Origin: Deltaproteobacteria bacterium
GTDB taxonomy: Bacteria > Desulfobacterota > Desulfarculia > Adiutricales > Adiutricaceae
Assembly (NCBI GenBank): GCA_031279515.1
Contig: JAITII010000048.1
Coordinates: 1-64,000, forward strand
Direction: 5' to 3'
Length of the DNA stretch: 64,000 nucleotides
A program made the position numbers and the translations under genes. Below are positions 19,205-27,914 of this stretch, in pieces (position 1 is the stretch's first letter; each line of letters starts with the position of its first letter). The notes under the pieces were generated by a model. The model was not told the DNA's origin, ran no database searches, and was given only the letters and a program-made list of their open reading frames with translations.

Positions 19205-20257
19205 ATGGAATGGTTACTAGATGTCTGGTTCGTTCTCTGGGGAGTTCTCTGGGGCGTATACTTTTTACTGGATGGGTACGATTTCGGCATATCCATGTGG
19301 TTACCCCTCCTGGGGGCAGGCAGCGAAAGGGAAAGGACGGCCATGTACCAGGCCACAGGTCCTTTTTGGGATGGTAACGAGGTCTGGCTCATAACCGCTG
19401 GTGGCGTTACCTTCGCCGCATTTCCCCTGGCTTATGCGGTCCTCTTCTCCAGTCTATATACCCCGCTCCTCATCTTGCTTTTCTGTCTCATCCTGCGGGG
19501 CGTTGTCTACGAGCTCCGTTTCCAGGTGTTTAACCGCTGGTATCGGCTCATTTGCGATGGGATTAGCTTTTTGGCCAGTTTGGTAGCTGCCCTTCTCTTG
19601 GGCGTAGCTTTCTCCAACCTCTTCAGGGGCCTTCCCATACAGCTCCAGGACGTACAAGGAGCCGGTCAGTTTTACATGTATCAGGGGAACATCTTAAATC
19701 TCCTGCATCCCTACTGCCTCTTAGGCGGGGTGGTCTTCATACTGCTGTTTTTAGTCCATGGGGCGCTGTATCTTTCCTGGCGCGTGGAAAAGAGCGAGCT
19801 AAAAAACAAGGCTTTTTATATGGCCAAGATAACCTGGCCCCTCTTTTTGATAGCCTTTTTAGTTTACGTAGCCTTCACCTTCCTCTGGGCCTTTGCCCCA
19901 TTTTTGGAGGGAAATTACCTCAAAGTTCCTATTCTCTTTGCCCTTCCGGCCCTGTGCGCTGTCCTCTTCCTTTTAAGCGGCTATTATATCTACTTTAAAA
20001 ATAGCCCCGGAAGGGCGGTCCTGGCCTCCTGCGGTGGGATCCTAACCTTCACCCTCACCGGAGTCATGGGTATGTACCCCAATCTCATACCCTCCAGGAT
20101 AGATCCCGCATCAAATCTCACTATCCAAGCAGGGGCTTCCACCATACCTACCCTTACCATCATGTTTTGCGTAGCTGGTGTTATGGTGCCCGTGGTCATC
20201 ATCTATCAGATCTGGGCCCACAAGAAGCTTTCCTGGGAGGTCAAGGCGGATTATTAA
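19205..20257 (+). CDS. cydB: Cytochrome bd ubiquinol oxidase subunit II
   Basis: WFVLWGVLWGVYFLLDGYDFGISMWLP, GPFWDGNEVWLITAGGVTFAAFPLAYA; directly follows cydA. Confidence 0.96.
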   Translation: MEWLLDVWFVLWGVLWGVYFLLDGYDFGISMWLPLLGAGSERERTAMYQATGPFWDGNEVWLITAGGVTFAAFPLAYAVLFSSLYTPLLILLFCLILRGVVYELRFQVFNRWYRLICDGISFLASLVAALLLGVAFSNLFRGLPIQLQDVQGAGQFYMYQGNILNLLHPYCLLGGVVFILLFLVHGALYLSWRVEKSELKNKAFYMAKITWPLFLIAFLVYVAFTFLWAFAPFLEGNYLKVPILFALPALCAVLFLLSGYYIYFKNSPGRAVLASCGGILTFTLTGVMGMYPNLIPSRIDPASNLTIQAGASTIPTLTIMFCVAGVMVPVVIIYQIWAHKKLSWEVKADY

Positions 20258-20296
20258 GTATTTTTTAATCACTTTTAATCCCTTGGGGTTTTCCCA

Positions 20297-20333
20297 AAAT
20301 ACAAAGCGCCGCCTTCGGGCGGCCTTTGTATTT
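20297..20333 (+). terminator. Rho-independent terminator-like hairpin after cydB
   Basis: AAATACAAAG-CGCCGCC-TTCG-GGCGG-CCTTTGTATTT, long stem with TTCG tetraloop and one bulge. Confidence 0.75.
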
Positions 20334-21250
20334 ATGCTAGTGACACTTAACAAGGGGCGCCAGACTTGCATCATAGCTAGAAGCCAGAATAAGTAATTGG
20401 AGAGCGTTTTATCGCGGTGGTCAAAGAGTTGGCAAATAAAATAATTACCTTTTAAGCAATGTAAATGTATTCTTTACGGTTTTTAAAAAGATGAGCAAGT
20501 TTTAACCCATGGAATGGCATATAAAAACGGCCACCTTTTATCTGGCACTATAAGGCCTCTGGGAGATACTAAAAATTCTCTCTTATCAAAAGCAGAAATG
20601 AATTTTAAAATTTTAAGATAGAATATGATAGTCTTTATAAACCGTAAAAAACCTTAGCTATATGTGTACTACAAACAAAAGAAATTTTCTAGTATCCGTT
20701 ATTTACTATTTTAGCCAAGGTAATAATATCCAGAGATTACAAATAGCTCTCAAAAAAACCTTAAGCGCGGGTTTTAAGAGGGCGAGCCAAAAAAGCAAAC
20801 TGTTTAATTAGCATTTTTATATTATTATATAAAAATCATGTAATTAATCAAGGGTAATGGGTAAGAGAAAGTCATTTTGCTAATTTTATCACCTAAGGCC
20901 GTCAACATCTAAAGTTTTTAATGAGCTAGTTAGTAAATGGGCGATAGATACTAAGCTAAAAATAATTTTGACTATCAACTATAAAGCTTAGGCAAAGTAA
21001 TCATGGATATTTAGGCTAATTTTCTTTAAAGAGGCAGTGCTATTTACCTGCCCAGAGCTATAGGAAGGGTTTTCCCTTGTGCTAATCTTAAAGTAGGACA
21101 AAAATGAGCCTATTTCCTTCGCTTTAAGGTTACTTAAAAAAATTTTTTGAGGTTTTTTTTAAACCCTAACCTTTTATGCTAAAATTGGTTTACAATAGAT
21201 TTTGAAGATTATGGTCCAAGCAAGTTAAATTAAGCCAAAAGGTGAAAAAT

Positions 21251-21769
21251 ATGACACAGCGGGAGCTAAATGGTCTTTTTCTTATTGTCCTTGTGGGTTT
21301 ATTGTGTTATGGAGTTATAAGTTTTAATGCCTTAAGTCTTTGGGCGCAGAGCACTAAGCGCAGTCCCCAGCCGGTCTTAACTAGCGAACAATTATTAGAA
21401 GAGCGGCGGAAAGTAAACTCTATAGTGAACGAGGAAAGAGAGAAAAATAGATTAGCCCCTCTTTCCTGGGACGATACCTTAGCGGCGGCGGCCCAAAAGC
21501 GCGCAGAAGAGTTAGGAATTCTCTTTGACCATAACCGGCCACAGGGAGGTGATTTTTCTAGCATCTTTGACGAGTATGGAATAAATACCAACGCCGCAGC
21601 TGAAAACATAGCCAATGGCCAGATAAGTGCCAGCCAAGCGATGGCTTCCTGGATGAGCTCAGATGGGCACAGGAGAAATATCTTAAATAGTAGCTATCGT
21701 CGTATGGGGGTGGGCGCGGCTTACGGCCCCAATGGCAGACTCAACTGGGTCCAGCTTTTCATCAAGTGA
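21251..21769 (+). CDS. CAP/SCP-domain secreted or membrane-anchored protein (copy 1)
   Basis: LVNEEREKNRLAPLSWDDTLAAAAQKRAEEL, DHNRPQGG, AENIANG, WMSSDGHRRNILNSSYRRMGVG. ATG 21251 matches the copy-2 start. Confidence 0.88.
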   Translation: MTQRELNGLFLIVLVGLLCYGVISFNALSLWAQSTKRSPQPVLTSEQLLEERRKVNSIVNEEREKNRLAPLSWDDTLAAAAQKRAEELGILFDHNRPQGGDFSSIFDEYGINTNAAAENIANGQISASQAMASWMSSDGHRRNILNSSYRRMGVGAAYGPNGRLNWVQLFIK

Positions 21770-22059
21770 TCTTTAGCTAAAGCCTATCTTTGCCTATTGC
21801 TAATTTTATCACCTACATTTTCAATATCTGGTGGTGCTGGTGAACTAGCTACTAAATGAGGGATAGATGCTAAAACAATGTTTTTCAGTATCAAGCAATA
21901 ATTTTTATCCTAAGTTATCTTAGATCTCTAAGGTAAATAATTTCGTTTTAAGCTTAGTTAAAAATTTTTTTGGGATTTTTTAAAAGCCTACCCCCCTTTA
22001 TCCTATGATGATGTTACAATTGGTCCATGTAAATTTAATTCTGCCAAAAGGAGAAGATT

Positions 22060-22581
22060 ATGACAAAACGTGAGTTAAATGGTTTTTTTCTTATTACCTT
22101 TATGGGTTTATTTTGTTTTGGAGTTATTACTTTTAATGCGTTGGGCCTTTGGGCCCAGACTGCAGAAGAGAGTCCACAGCCGGTCTTATCTAGCGAACAA
22201 TTATTAGAAGAGCGGCGCAAATTAAGCTCTCTGGTGAACGAGGAAAGAAGGAAAAAAGGCTTAGCACCTCTTGCCTGGGACGATACGGTAGCAGACGCGG
22301 CACAAGTGCGCGCAGAAGAGCTAGGTACCCAGTTTCTCCATTACCGGCCTAAGGGGAGAGGTTCTTTTCTTAGTGTCCTTGAAGAGTTCGGAATAGAAAC
22401 AAGTGCCGCGGGTGAACTCTTATCCCAGGGCCATATAAATGCCCAGGGCGTGATGGAGGAATGGATGAGCTCGGAGCCAGACAGAGACACTATTTTAAGT
22501 GAACGCCATGAACGCATAGGGGTGGGCGCTTCTTACGGCCCCGATGGGAATCTCAACTGGGAAATGCTTTTCGTTAATTGA
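22060..22581 (+). CDS. CAP/SCP-domain protein (diverged copy 2)
   Basis: Strong similarity to 21251-21769 (MTKRELNGFFLI..., EQLLEERRKL, WMSSEPDRDTIL) but GHRRNIL motif lost. Confidence 0.82.
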   Translation: MTKRELNGFFLITFMGLFCFGVITFNALGLWAQTAEESPQPVLSSEQLLEERRKLSSLVNEERRKKGLAPLAWDDTVADAAQVRAEELGTQFLHYRPKGRGSFLSVLEEFGIETSAAGELLSQGHINAQGVMEEWMSSEPDRDTILSERHERIGVGASYGPDGNLNWEMLFVN

Positions 22582-22749
22582 TCTAATGCCAAAGCCCAGC
22601 CTTATGGTTAGCTAATTTGGTGCCCTGGTAATATTTTTAATGCTAGGTATAAATGAAAGGCAGGCGGCTTAGGGCCCCGAAGGGAGCATAACTTAAAGTA
22701 CTTTTTATTTAATACCCCCTAGGGACCCGAAGAGAAATTAGAAGAGTAC

Positions 22750-22776
22750 AAAAAAGCCGCGAAACGCGGCTTTTTT
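22750..22776. terminator. Bidirectional terminator between convergent genes
   Basis: AAAAAAGCCGCG-AAA-CGCGGCTTTTTT perfect hairpin flanked by A and T tracts. Confidence 0.9.
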
Positions 22777-22807
22777 GTTGAATATAGGAATTTAAAAGGG
22801 GGGCTAT

Positions 22808-24076
22808 TTATGAGGCCCGGGTAATATTTTTAAAGACCGGGTCTATGCGCAAGGGCCCAAAGTCCGGAGCTATGGAATAGTTCCATTCGCCGTGGAATTC
22901 TGCTGGATAGATTACCACCGCCTTTAACTCTTCCTCGGTAGGTGCCAGGGGGGTAGAAAAATGCGTGTGATCTAGCTTTAAGCCCAAGGCCATGGTGCGC
23001 ACCTGGTCATTGTGGCTTACCAGGCGGACGGTAACCTCGTGATCCCTTGTGGGCTCTTCAGCATAGCCCGTGGACACAAAGGAGAAGAGCCTTTGGCTAT
23101 TGGCGTTCCACTTGCTGGTGCCCGGAGGGTAGCGGCAGAACTCTATGGGAAGCCCTATGGAATTGGAGAGCTTTTGGAGCTCGGTCTTCCACAGGGAGTG
23201 GCGGCGCAAACCTCCCACATTGTCGGCTGTGAGCATGAGGCAGCTGGCCTCAGGAAAGAGTTCCTTGCCTTCCACCATCCACCAACCGTAGATGGAATCA
23301 GAGGTAAAGGAGGCGCTTTCATAGGAGGACCTCAAGCAGGCGGATTGACGGGCCAGCTTGGGGTCATAGATACCCCTGGGGTGCTGTCCAGCAACTAAGC
23401 TGTCAAGTCCTAAGTTAATGTTAGCTATGAAGGTGGTCTCATGGGTCTCTTCTTCGATGGTGGCTTCCTTTTTACGGGATTCCACCGAGATTATGGGTTG
23501 GTTTTCCGCCATGTGAAAGGAGACCCTGTGGCTGATGTGCCTAAATTGGGAATCCCTGTCGGGGTGGATCCGACCCTCTTCGGTCTTGCGGGTGCCCATG
23601 AGGTTGTAGCCGTTTTTGCGGAGGATTTGGGCCACCTTTTCGTGACTTATCCTGTGATGGGCTGCGGTGAGCTCCTGGGCCAGGTAGCGGGTACTCTTGC
23701 AGGTCCAAAGAATTGGAGGATCGTTTTCTCCTTTGGTGGTTTCCCGCATGAGTTCCTCTAAAGAGGCCCAGATGCCCGGGTCCACGCGCTCAACCCGGGG
23801 CCTTCCGGCCCCGGCTCGGCGAGTTTTACCGGGCTCCAAGGGGGCTTCATCCAATTCCTTGATACCCTTGGTGATGGTAACCCTAGATAGGCCGCAAGCT
23901 CTGCTCACCATGGAAATACCGCGCCGTCCAATACGCTTGGCTTCGCCTGCAGCCACCAGGCGGCGTTCCCGCTCGCCAAGGTGAGGCCAGACATTTAAGA
24001 ACATTTTGGTTAAGGCAGATTCTGTTTCGATCATGGTAAATTTCCGCTTACAGTAATTGGTGTATTTTGTTTCCAA
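22808..24076 (-). CDS. ISAzo13-family transposase-like protein with degenerate DDE motifs
   Basis: RLVAAGEAKRIGRRGISMVSRACGLSRVTITKGIKELDE, WTCKSTRYLAQEL, HPDRDSQFRHI, QPIISVESRKKE, LTADNVGG, PPGTSKWNANSQRLFSF. Confidence 0.85.
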   Translation of the reverse strand: METKYTNYCKRKFTMIETESALTKMFLNVWPHLGERERRLVAAGEAKRIGRRGISMVSRACGLSRVTITKGIKELDEAPLEPGKTRRAGAGRPRVERVDPGIWASLEELMRETTKGENDPPILWTCKSTRYLAQELTAAHHRISHEKVAQILRKNGYNLMGTRKTEEGRIHPDRDSQFRHISHRVSFHMAENQPIISVESRKKEATIEEETHETTFIANINLGLDSLVAGQHPRGIYDPKLARQSACLRSSYESASFTSDSIYGWWMVEGKELFPEASCLMLTADNVGGLRRHSLWKTELQKLSNSIGLPIEFCRYPPGTSKWNANSQRLFSFVSTGYAEEPTRDHEVTVRLVSHNDQVRTMALGLKLDHTHFSTPLAPTEEELKAVVIYPAEFHGEWNYSIAPDFGPLRIDPVFKNITRAS

Positions 24077-24207
24077 TAAACCCTGGCTAGAGGACTTTAA
24101 GGAGGGGCTAAGGGCCCAGAGGAGTATTTAAAATAATAGCATAGATAGACACCGGGATAAATTAACCTAAATTTTAAATTGCCCCTTAAAGTCCTTAGTT
24201 AGCCTTT

Positions 24208-24654
24208 TTAGATGGCAGCTAAGACTCCCTCACCCCAGCTCTTGATGGCCGCAACGGATCCGTCTGGGTCTCCGTTTATCTTGAGCTTGCCGCCCACCAC
24301 CGTAGAGCCCAGTTCCGTGAGCTTGTCGGTGATGGCGTCGACTGCGCCGCAAAAGTACTTGTAGTCTTCGTCTCCACACCCGAAGACCGCCGTTTTGACC
24401 CCAGAGGCCCCAATCTTGTCAAAGGATTCGAAAAGGGGGATGAAGTCTTCCTGGAGCTCTATTTCATCATCGCCCCAGGTGGAGCAGCCGAAGAGCACCA
24501 GATCTTTACCGGCGCAAAGGCCGTCAGCTGAGACGTCGCCTGCCTTGGCCTTGTTGACGGTGTGCCCGGCCGCCTTGGCCTGGGCTTCTAACTGGCCCGC
24601 CACCCACTCGGTGTTGCCAGTTTGGGATCCATATACGATTAAGATATTTGCCAT
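24208..24654 (-). CDS. Flavodoxin
   Basis: MANILIVYGSQTGNTEWVAGQL, GCSTWGDDEIELQEDFIPLFE, AVFGCGDEDYKYFCGAVDAI; internal ATG at 24654 is the likely start rather than 24786. Confidence 0.95.
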   Translation of the reverse strand: MANILIVYGSQTGNTEWVAGQLEAQAKAAGHTVNKAKAGDVSADGLCAGKDLVLFGCSTWGDDEIELQEDFIPLFESFDKIGASGVKTAVFGCGDEDYKYFCGAVDAITDKLTELGSTVVGGKLKINGDPDGSVAAIKSWGEGVLAAI

Positions 24655-24759
24655 TAATTTACTCCTTTTTAAGGTCTTACCCCTGGATTTAACAGGGAAT
24701 TTTATTATTGGGCCAAAGGCCCTATCCTGGTGACTAGTGGATCCTAGTGATTTGTGGAG

Positions 24760-24783
24760 ATTATCATAATTGATTCTCAATTG
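24760..24783 (-). promoter_or_regulatory. Possible Fur-like box upstream of flavodoxin
   Basis: Minus strand reads CAATTGAGAATCAATTATGATAAT, AT-rich with GAGAAT/GATAAT hexamers; position about 105-130 bp upstream of the flavodoxin start. Confidence 0.35.
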
Positions 24784-25080
24784 CAATAGGGCTGTAAAGG
24801 TTTTTTTGAAGACAGGAAAATAAAATTTTTTACTAGATATTTCAGTATGTTAGCAAAAATTTGTAAGGCCCTGGCTAAGTAAATATCTAGAAAAAATAAG
24901 GACTTTGGAAAAAGAAAGTAAATTTTTTTCTGGCAAAAGATTAAAGCTTTTTATCTGGGCCAGAGCTGGCCAGAAGGGCCTAAATTGGCTCTGGTCCAAA
25001 AGGTAACAGGGGGCTAGAAGGCGCAGAGGCGCATTGTGGGGCTCTTTCTCTTCTAAAAGGCCCTGGCCCCAAAAAAGCGC

Positions 25081-25113
25081 ACTGGCGGGCGAGGGGGACC
25101 CTGGCCCGCCAGT
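25081..25113. other. Perfect 10-bp inverted repeat (hairpin)
   Basis: ACTGGCGGGC ... GCCCGCCAGT, 13-nt loop, followed on + strand by a T7 tract at about 25124-25130. Confidence 0.8.
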
Positions 25114-25135
25114 ACGGTTAGAATTTTTTTAGCTG

Positions 25136-25160
25136 CCCCAAGCCCTAGGTGGGCTTGGGG
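25136..25160. other. Perfect 10-bp inverted repeat (hairpin)
   Basis: CCCCAAGCCC-TAGGT-GGGCTTGGGG. Confidence 0.85.
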
Positions 25161-25251
25161 CTTTCCGGCGATCCCGCGCGGGCCAAATTTGCGGCTTTTA
25201 AGCCAATAAAAAACTCCAGGCAGCTGGTGGGTAGCTGGGGGGCAGCAAGTC

Positions 25252-25422
25252 TTAGCCGAATATTAAGTTAAAGAGCAGGACTATTAGCCAGATTGGCCAA
25301 AAGATAGCCCAAATGATTCCGGGCTTAAAAAACACGTAAACTAAAATCGCTACGATAATGTACCCAAAGCTCGTCATGAATGCCAGGATGGACTTGCCTT
25401 CCCTGTTTTTGAAAAACGACAT
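25252..25422 (-). CDS. Small membrane protein, 56 aa (absent from supplied ORF track)
   Basis: Translated by eye: MSFFKNREGKSILAFMTSFGYIIVAILVYVFFKPGIIWAIFWPIWLIVLLFNLIFG*; ATG preceded by AAGAGGTGAAAGGCC (Shine-Dalgarno-like). Confidence 0.65.
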   Translation of the reverse strand: MSFFKNREGKSILAFMTSFGYIIVAILVYVFFKPGIIWAIFWPIWLIVLLFNLIFG

Positions 25423-25854
25423 GGCCTTTCACCTCTTGGATTTGTGTGTCGGGTTATTTTAGGTTGATAATTTGGGCCAAAAAAACCTAAAGAAAGTTCC
25501 TAAAACACCTTAGGTGACCGGCTCGCCCCCCAAAGGTACGAAAATAAGGGAATTTTCAGCCTTTTCAAACTTAGCACACTTGGAGGGGCCTGTCAGCCGC
25601 TTTCACAAAAAATAGTCTAACTATTTGGCGTAAATAGTGGGTAATTGGGCTTACTACCAATAGGTTGTATAGTCACTTCTGAAGAGCCACTAGAATAGCT
25701 AAAAAATGGAAAAATAGAGAGTAAGGGCACAGAAGTCCCCTTGGAAATAGGGCACCTTGGATTTAAAGTTTTTTAGTATCTGTTAAAGATTAAAGCGCAG
25801 GTAATTTTTTAAGATTTTTTGAAACTGGGGTTTAGGGGCAGCTAATCTTATAAG

Positions 25855-26559
25855 CTATTCCTTGGGATTTCGAATGGCCTTGGAAGAAGAGGGGCGGCGG
25901 GGATTTAAAAATTGCACCAGAACCATGGTAACAACAGCAAAGGCCATGAGGATCCCAGAAAGCACATGGGCGCTTGCAGTGCGTCCCATTTCTACATAAA
26001 CATAGATCTGCATGGAAAGAACCCTAGTAACGTCGGGAATATTACCTCCTATCATAAGGACAACGCCAAACTCCCCTAGGGTATGGGAAAAGGCCATGAT
26101 AGCGGCGGTTAAAAAGGCAGGTCGCGCCTGGGGCAAAATGACAGTAAAAAAAGCATATGTAGGACTTGCGCCAAGGGTTTTGGCTGCCTCTAAAGGCAGT
26201 TCCCCTAAGGCTTCGAAGGCGTTTTGCAGGGGCTGGACCACAAAAGGTAAAGATGAGATGACAGAGGCAAAGACAAGGCCGCCAAAGGTGAAGGGCAAAA
26301 GTCGTAGGCCAAAATAATCAAAGAGCTGCCCTACAGGGCCACGGGGACCCAAAAAGACTAAAAGGTAAAAACCTAAGACCGTGGGCGGAAGGACTAAGGG
26401 CATCGTAGCAATAGCACCTATAATGCGTCTGAATAGTCCTTGCCCACGGGAAAGCCACCAGGCCAGAGGGGATCCAATGGCAAGGGTAAGAATTGTAGCC
26501 ACCATTCCTAATTTGAGGGAAATGGTCATGGCGGTAAAATCAGCTGAAGATAAAATCAT
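25855..26559 (-). CDS. modB: Molybdate ABC transporter permease
   Basis: PLAWWLSRG, MPLVLPPTVLGFYLL, AAKTLGASPTYAFFTVILPQARPAFLTAAIMAFSHTLGEFGVVLMIGGNIP; adjacent to modA. Confidence 0.95.
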   Translation of the reverse strand: MILSSADFTAMTISLKLGMVATILTLAIGSPLAWWLSRGQGLFRRIIGAIATMPLVLPPTVLGFYLLVFLGPRGPVGQLFDYFGLRLLPFTFGGLVFASVISSLPFVVQPLQNAFEALGELPLEAAKTLGASPTYAFFTVILPQARPAFLTAAIMAFSHTLGEFGVVLMIGGNIPDVTRVLSMQIYVYVEMGRTASAHVLSGILMAFAVVTMVLVQFLNPRRPSSSKAIRNPKE

Positions 26560-26619
26560 AGTGCCCTTTGGCTATTAAAGGTTTAAATTCGTGGTTATTT
26601 ATGCCCTAAAGGCGAAAAA

Positions 26620-27402
26620 TCATTCTGGCAGGTGATATCCATAAGATAAAATTATTTCCTTTGCCTTGGGACTCGTTTTAAGATAATCCAAAAAAGCCTT
26701 GGCAGCTGCAGAATCTGACCCGTTTTTTAGCAAAATGGCGTCCTGGAGTATAGGGCTATAAAGATCCGTGGGTATCATAAATACTGAACCTGAGCTAAGA
26801 GTATTGTCTTTGCAGACCTGGGACCAAGCAATTAGGCCAAGCTCGGCATTTCCTGAGTTTACCACCTGGAAGGTATCTGAGATATTATTGCCAGTGACTA
26901 TCTTTGACTCCAAAGCGGGCAGAAGGCCCCATTTAGTTAAAAATTCATAGCCCGCAAGGCCGTAAGGTGCTAGATCAGGGTTGGCCACTGCCAAGAACCT
27001 GAACTCATTTTTTTTCAATACTTCCCCTTGGGGATCTACGTAGCCCGGGGTTGAAGACCAGAGTACTAAAGCCCCCTTGGCATAGGTAAAACGGGTGCCG
27101 GAAACGCCCAAGCCCTCTTCTTCCAACTCTAGAGGGGTCTTGGTGTCCGCTGCCAAAAGAATGACAAAAGGTGCCCCGTTTTGAATCTGCGTCTTGAAGT
27201 TACCTGTGGACCCAAAGGACAGGACCGGTTTATGTCCTGTTTCTTCTTGGAAGATAGCAGCAATGTCTAGGGCGGGGTTGGTAAAGTTAGCTGCCACCGC
27301 CACATTGAAGTCTTCAGCTTGTGCCAGGGGGGTAAAAATTAGGCAAAAACTTAAGATGAGGCAAAAATAGCAAAGCTTTGCTAGTTTCATGGATAATTTC
27401 AT
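26620..27402 (-). CDS. modA: Molybdate ABC transporter substrate-binding protein
   Basis: Signal peptide then VAVAANFTNPALDIAAIFQEETGHKPVLSFGSTGNFKTQIQNGAPFVILLAADTKTPLELEEEG. Confidence 0.95.
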   Translation of the reverse strand: MKLSMKLAKLCYFCLILSFCLIFTPLAQAEDFNVAVAANFTNPALDIAAIFQEETGHKPVLSFGSTGNFKTQIQNGAPFVILLAADTKTPLELEEEGLGVSGTRFTYAKGALVLWSSTPGYVDPQGEVLKKNEFRFLAVANPDLAPYGLAGYEFLTKWGLLPALESKIVTGNNISDTFQVVNSGNAELGLIAWSQVCKDNTLSSGSVFMIPTDLYSPILQDAILLKNGSDSAAAKAFLDYLKTSPKAKEIILSYGYHLPE

Positions 27403-27914
27403 AAAATTTCCTCTTATGCTTACAAGATTGAAACTAAAAAATGGGTCTTTGTAAAGGGCATTGTAATCATAGTTACATAATTTAGCTAAGGCTAGAATTA
27501 TGATGATGACTTCCCTTGCATTTTAGAAGCAGGAGGCGTGCCAAAGGGCCTTTGGACCTATTAAAAGGGTTAAATCATCCCAACTTGTTAATTATGCTCC
27601 TATTTAGGCATGTTTTTAAATTCCTCTAGATAGCTCTATCCTTCTAAATGGGGGGTAAAAAACTAACAAAAATGTCTGTAAAGTTACCAAAAAGAACAAA
27701 AGTGGGGATCTATAGCTAAGGCTTAAGAAAAAGACCAGAGGAGCGAGGCCATAAAATTTACTTTTTTTCTGTGCCTTCATTTTACTTTTTTTAATAACAT
27801 AATTAAGGAATGAGGCTTAACGATTATTGACCATTTAAGAGATTTTCTAAAATTTAGATTAAAGCTTCTATTTTTAGAGCAAAGGGCGCAAAATACGAAA
27901 AAATTTTTATGCTG

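Noticed and set aside
23012-23984. Plus-strand ORFs (128, 106, 95 aa) opposite the transposase-like gene
   Set aside because: Antisense shadow ORFs of the clearly homologous minus-strand protein.
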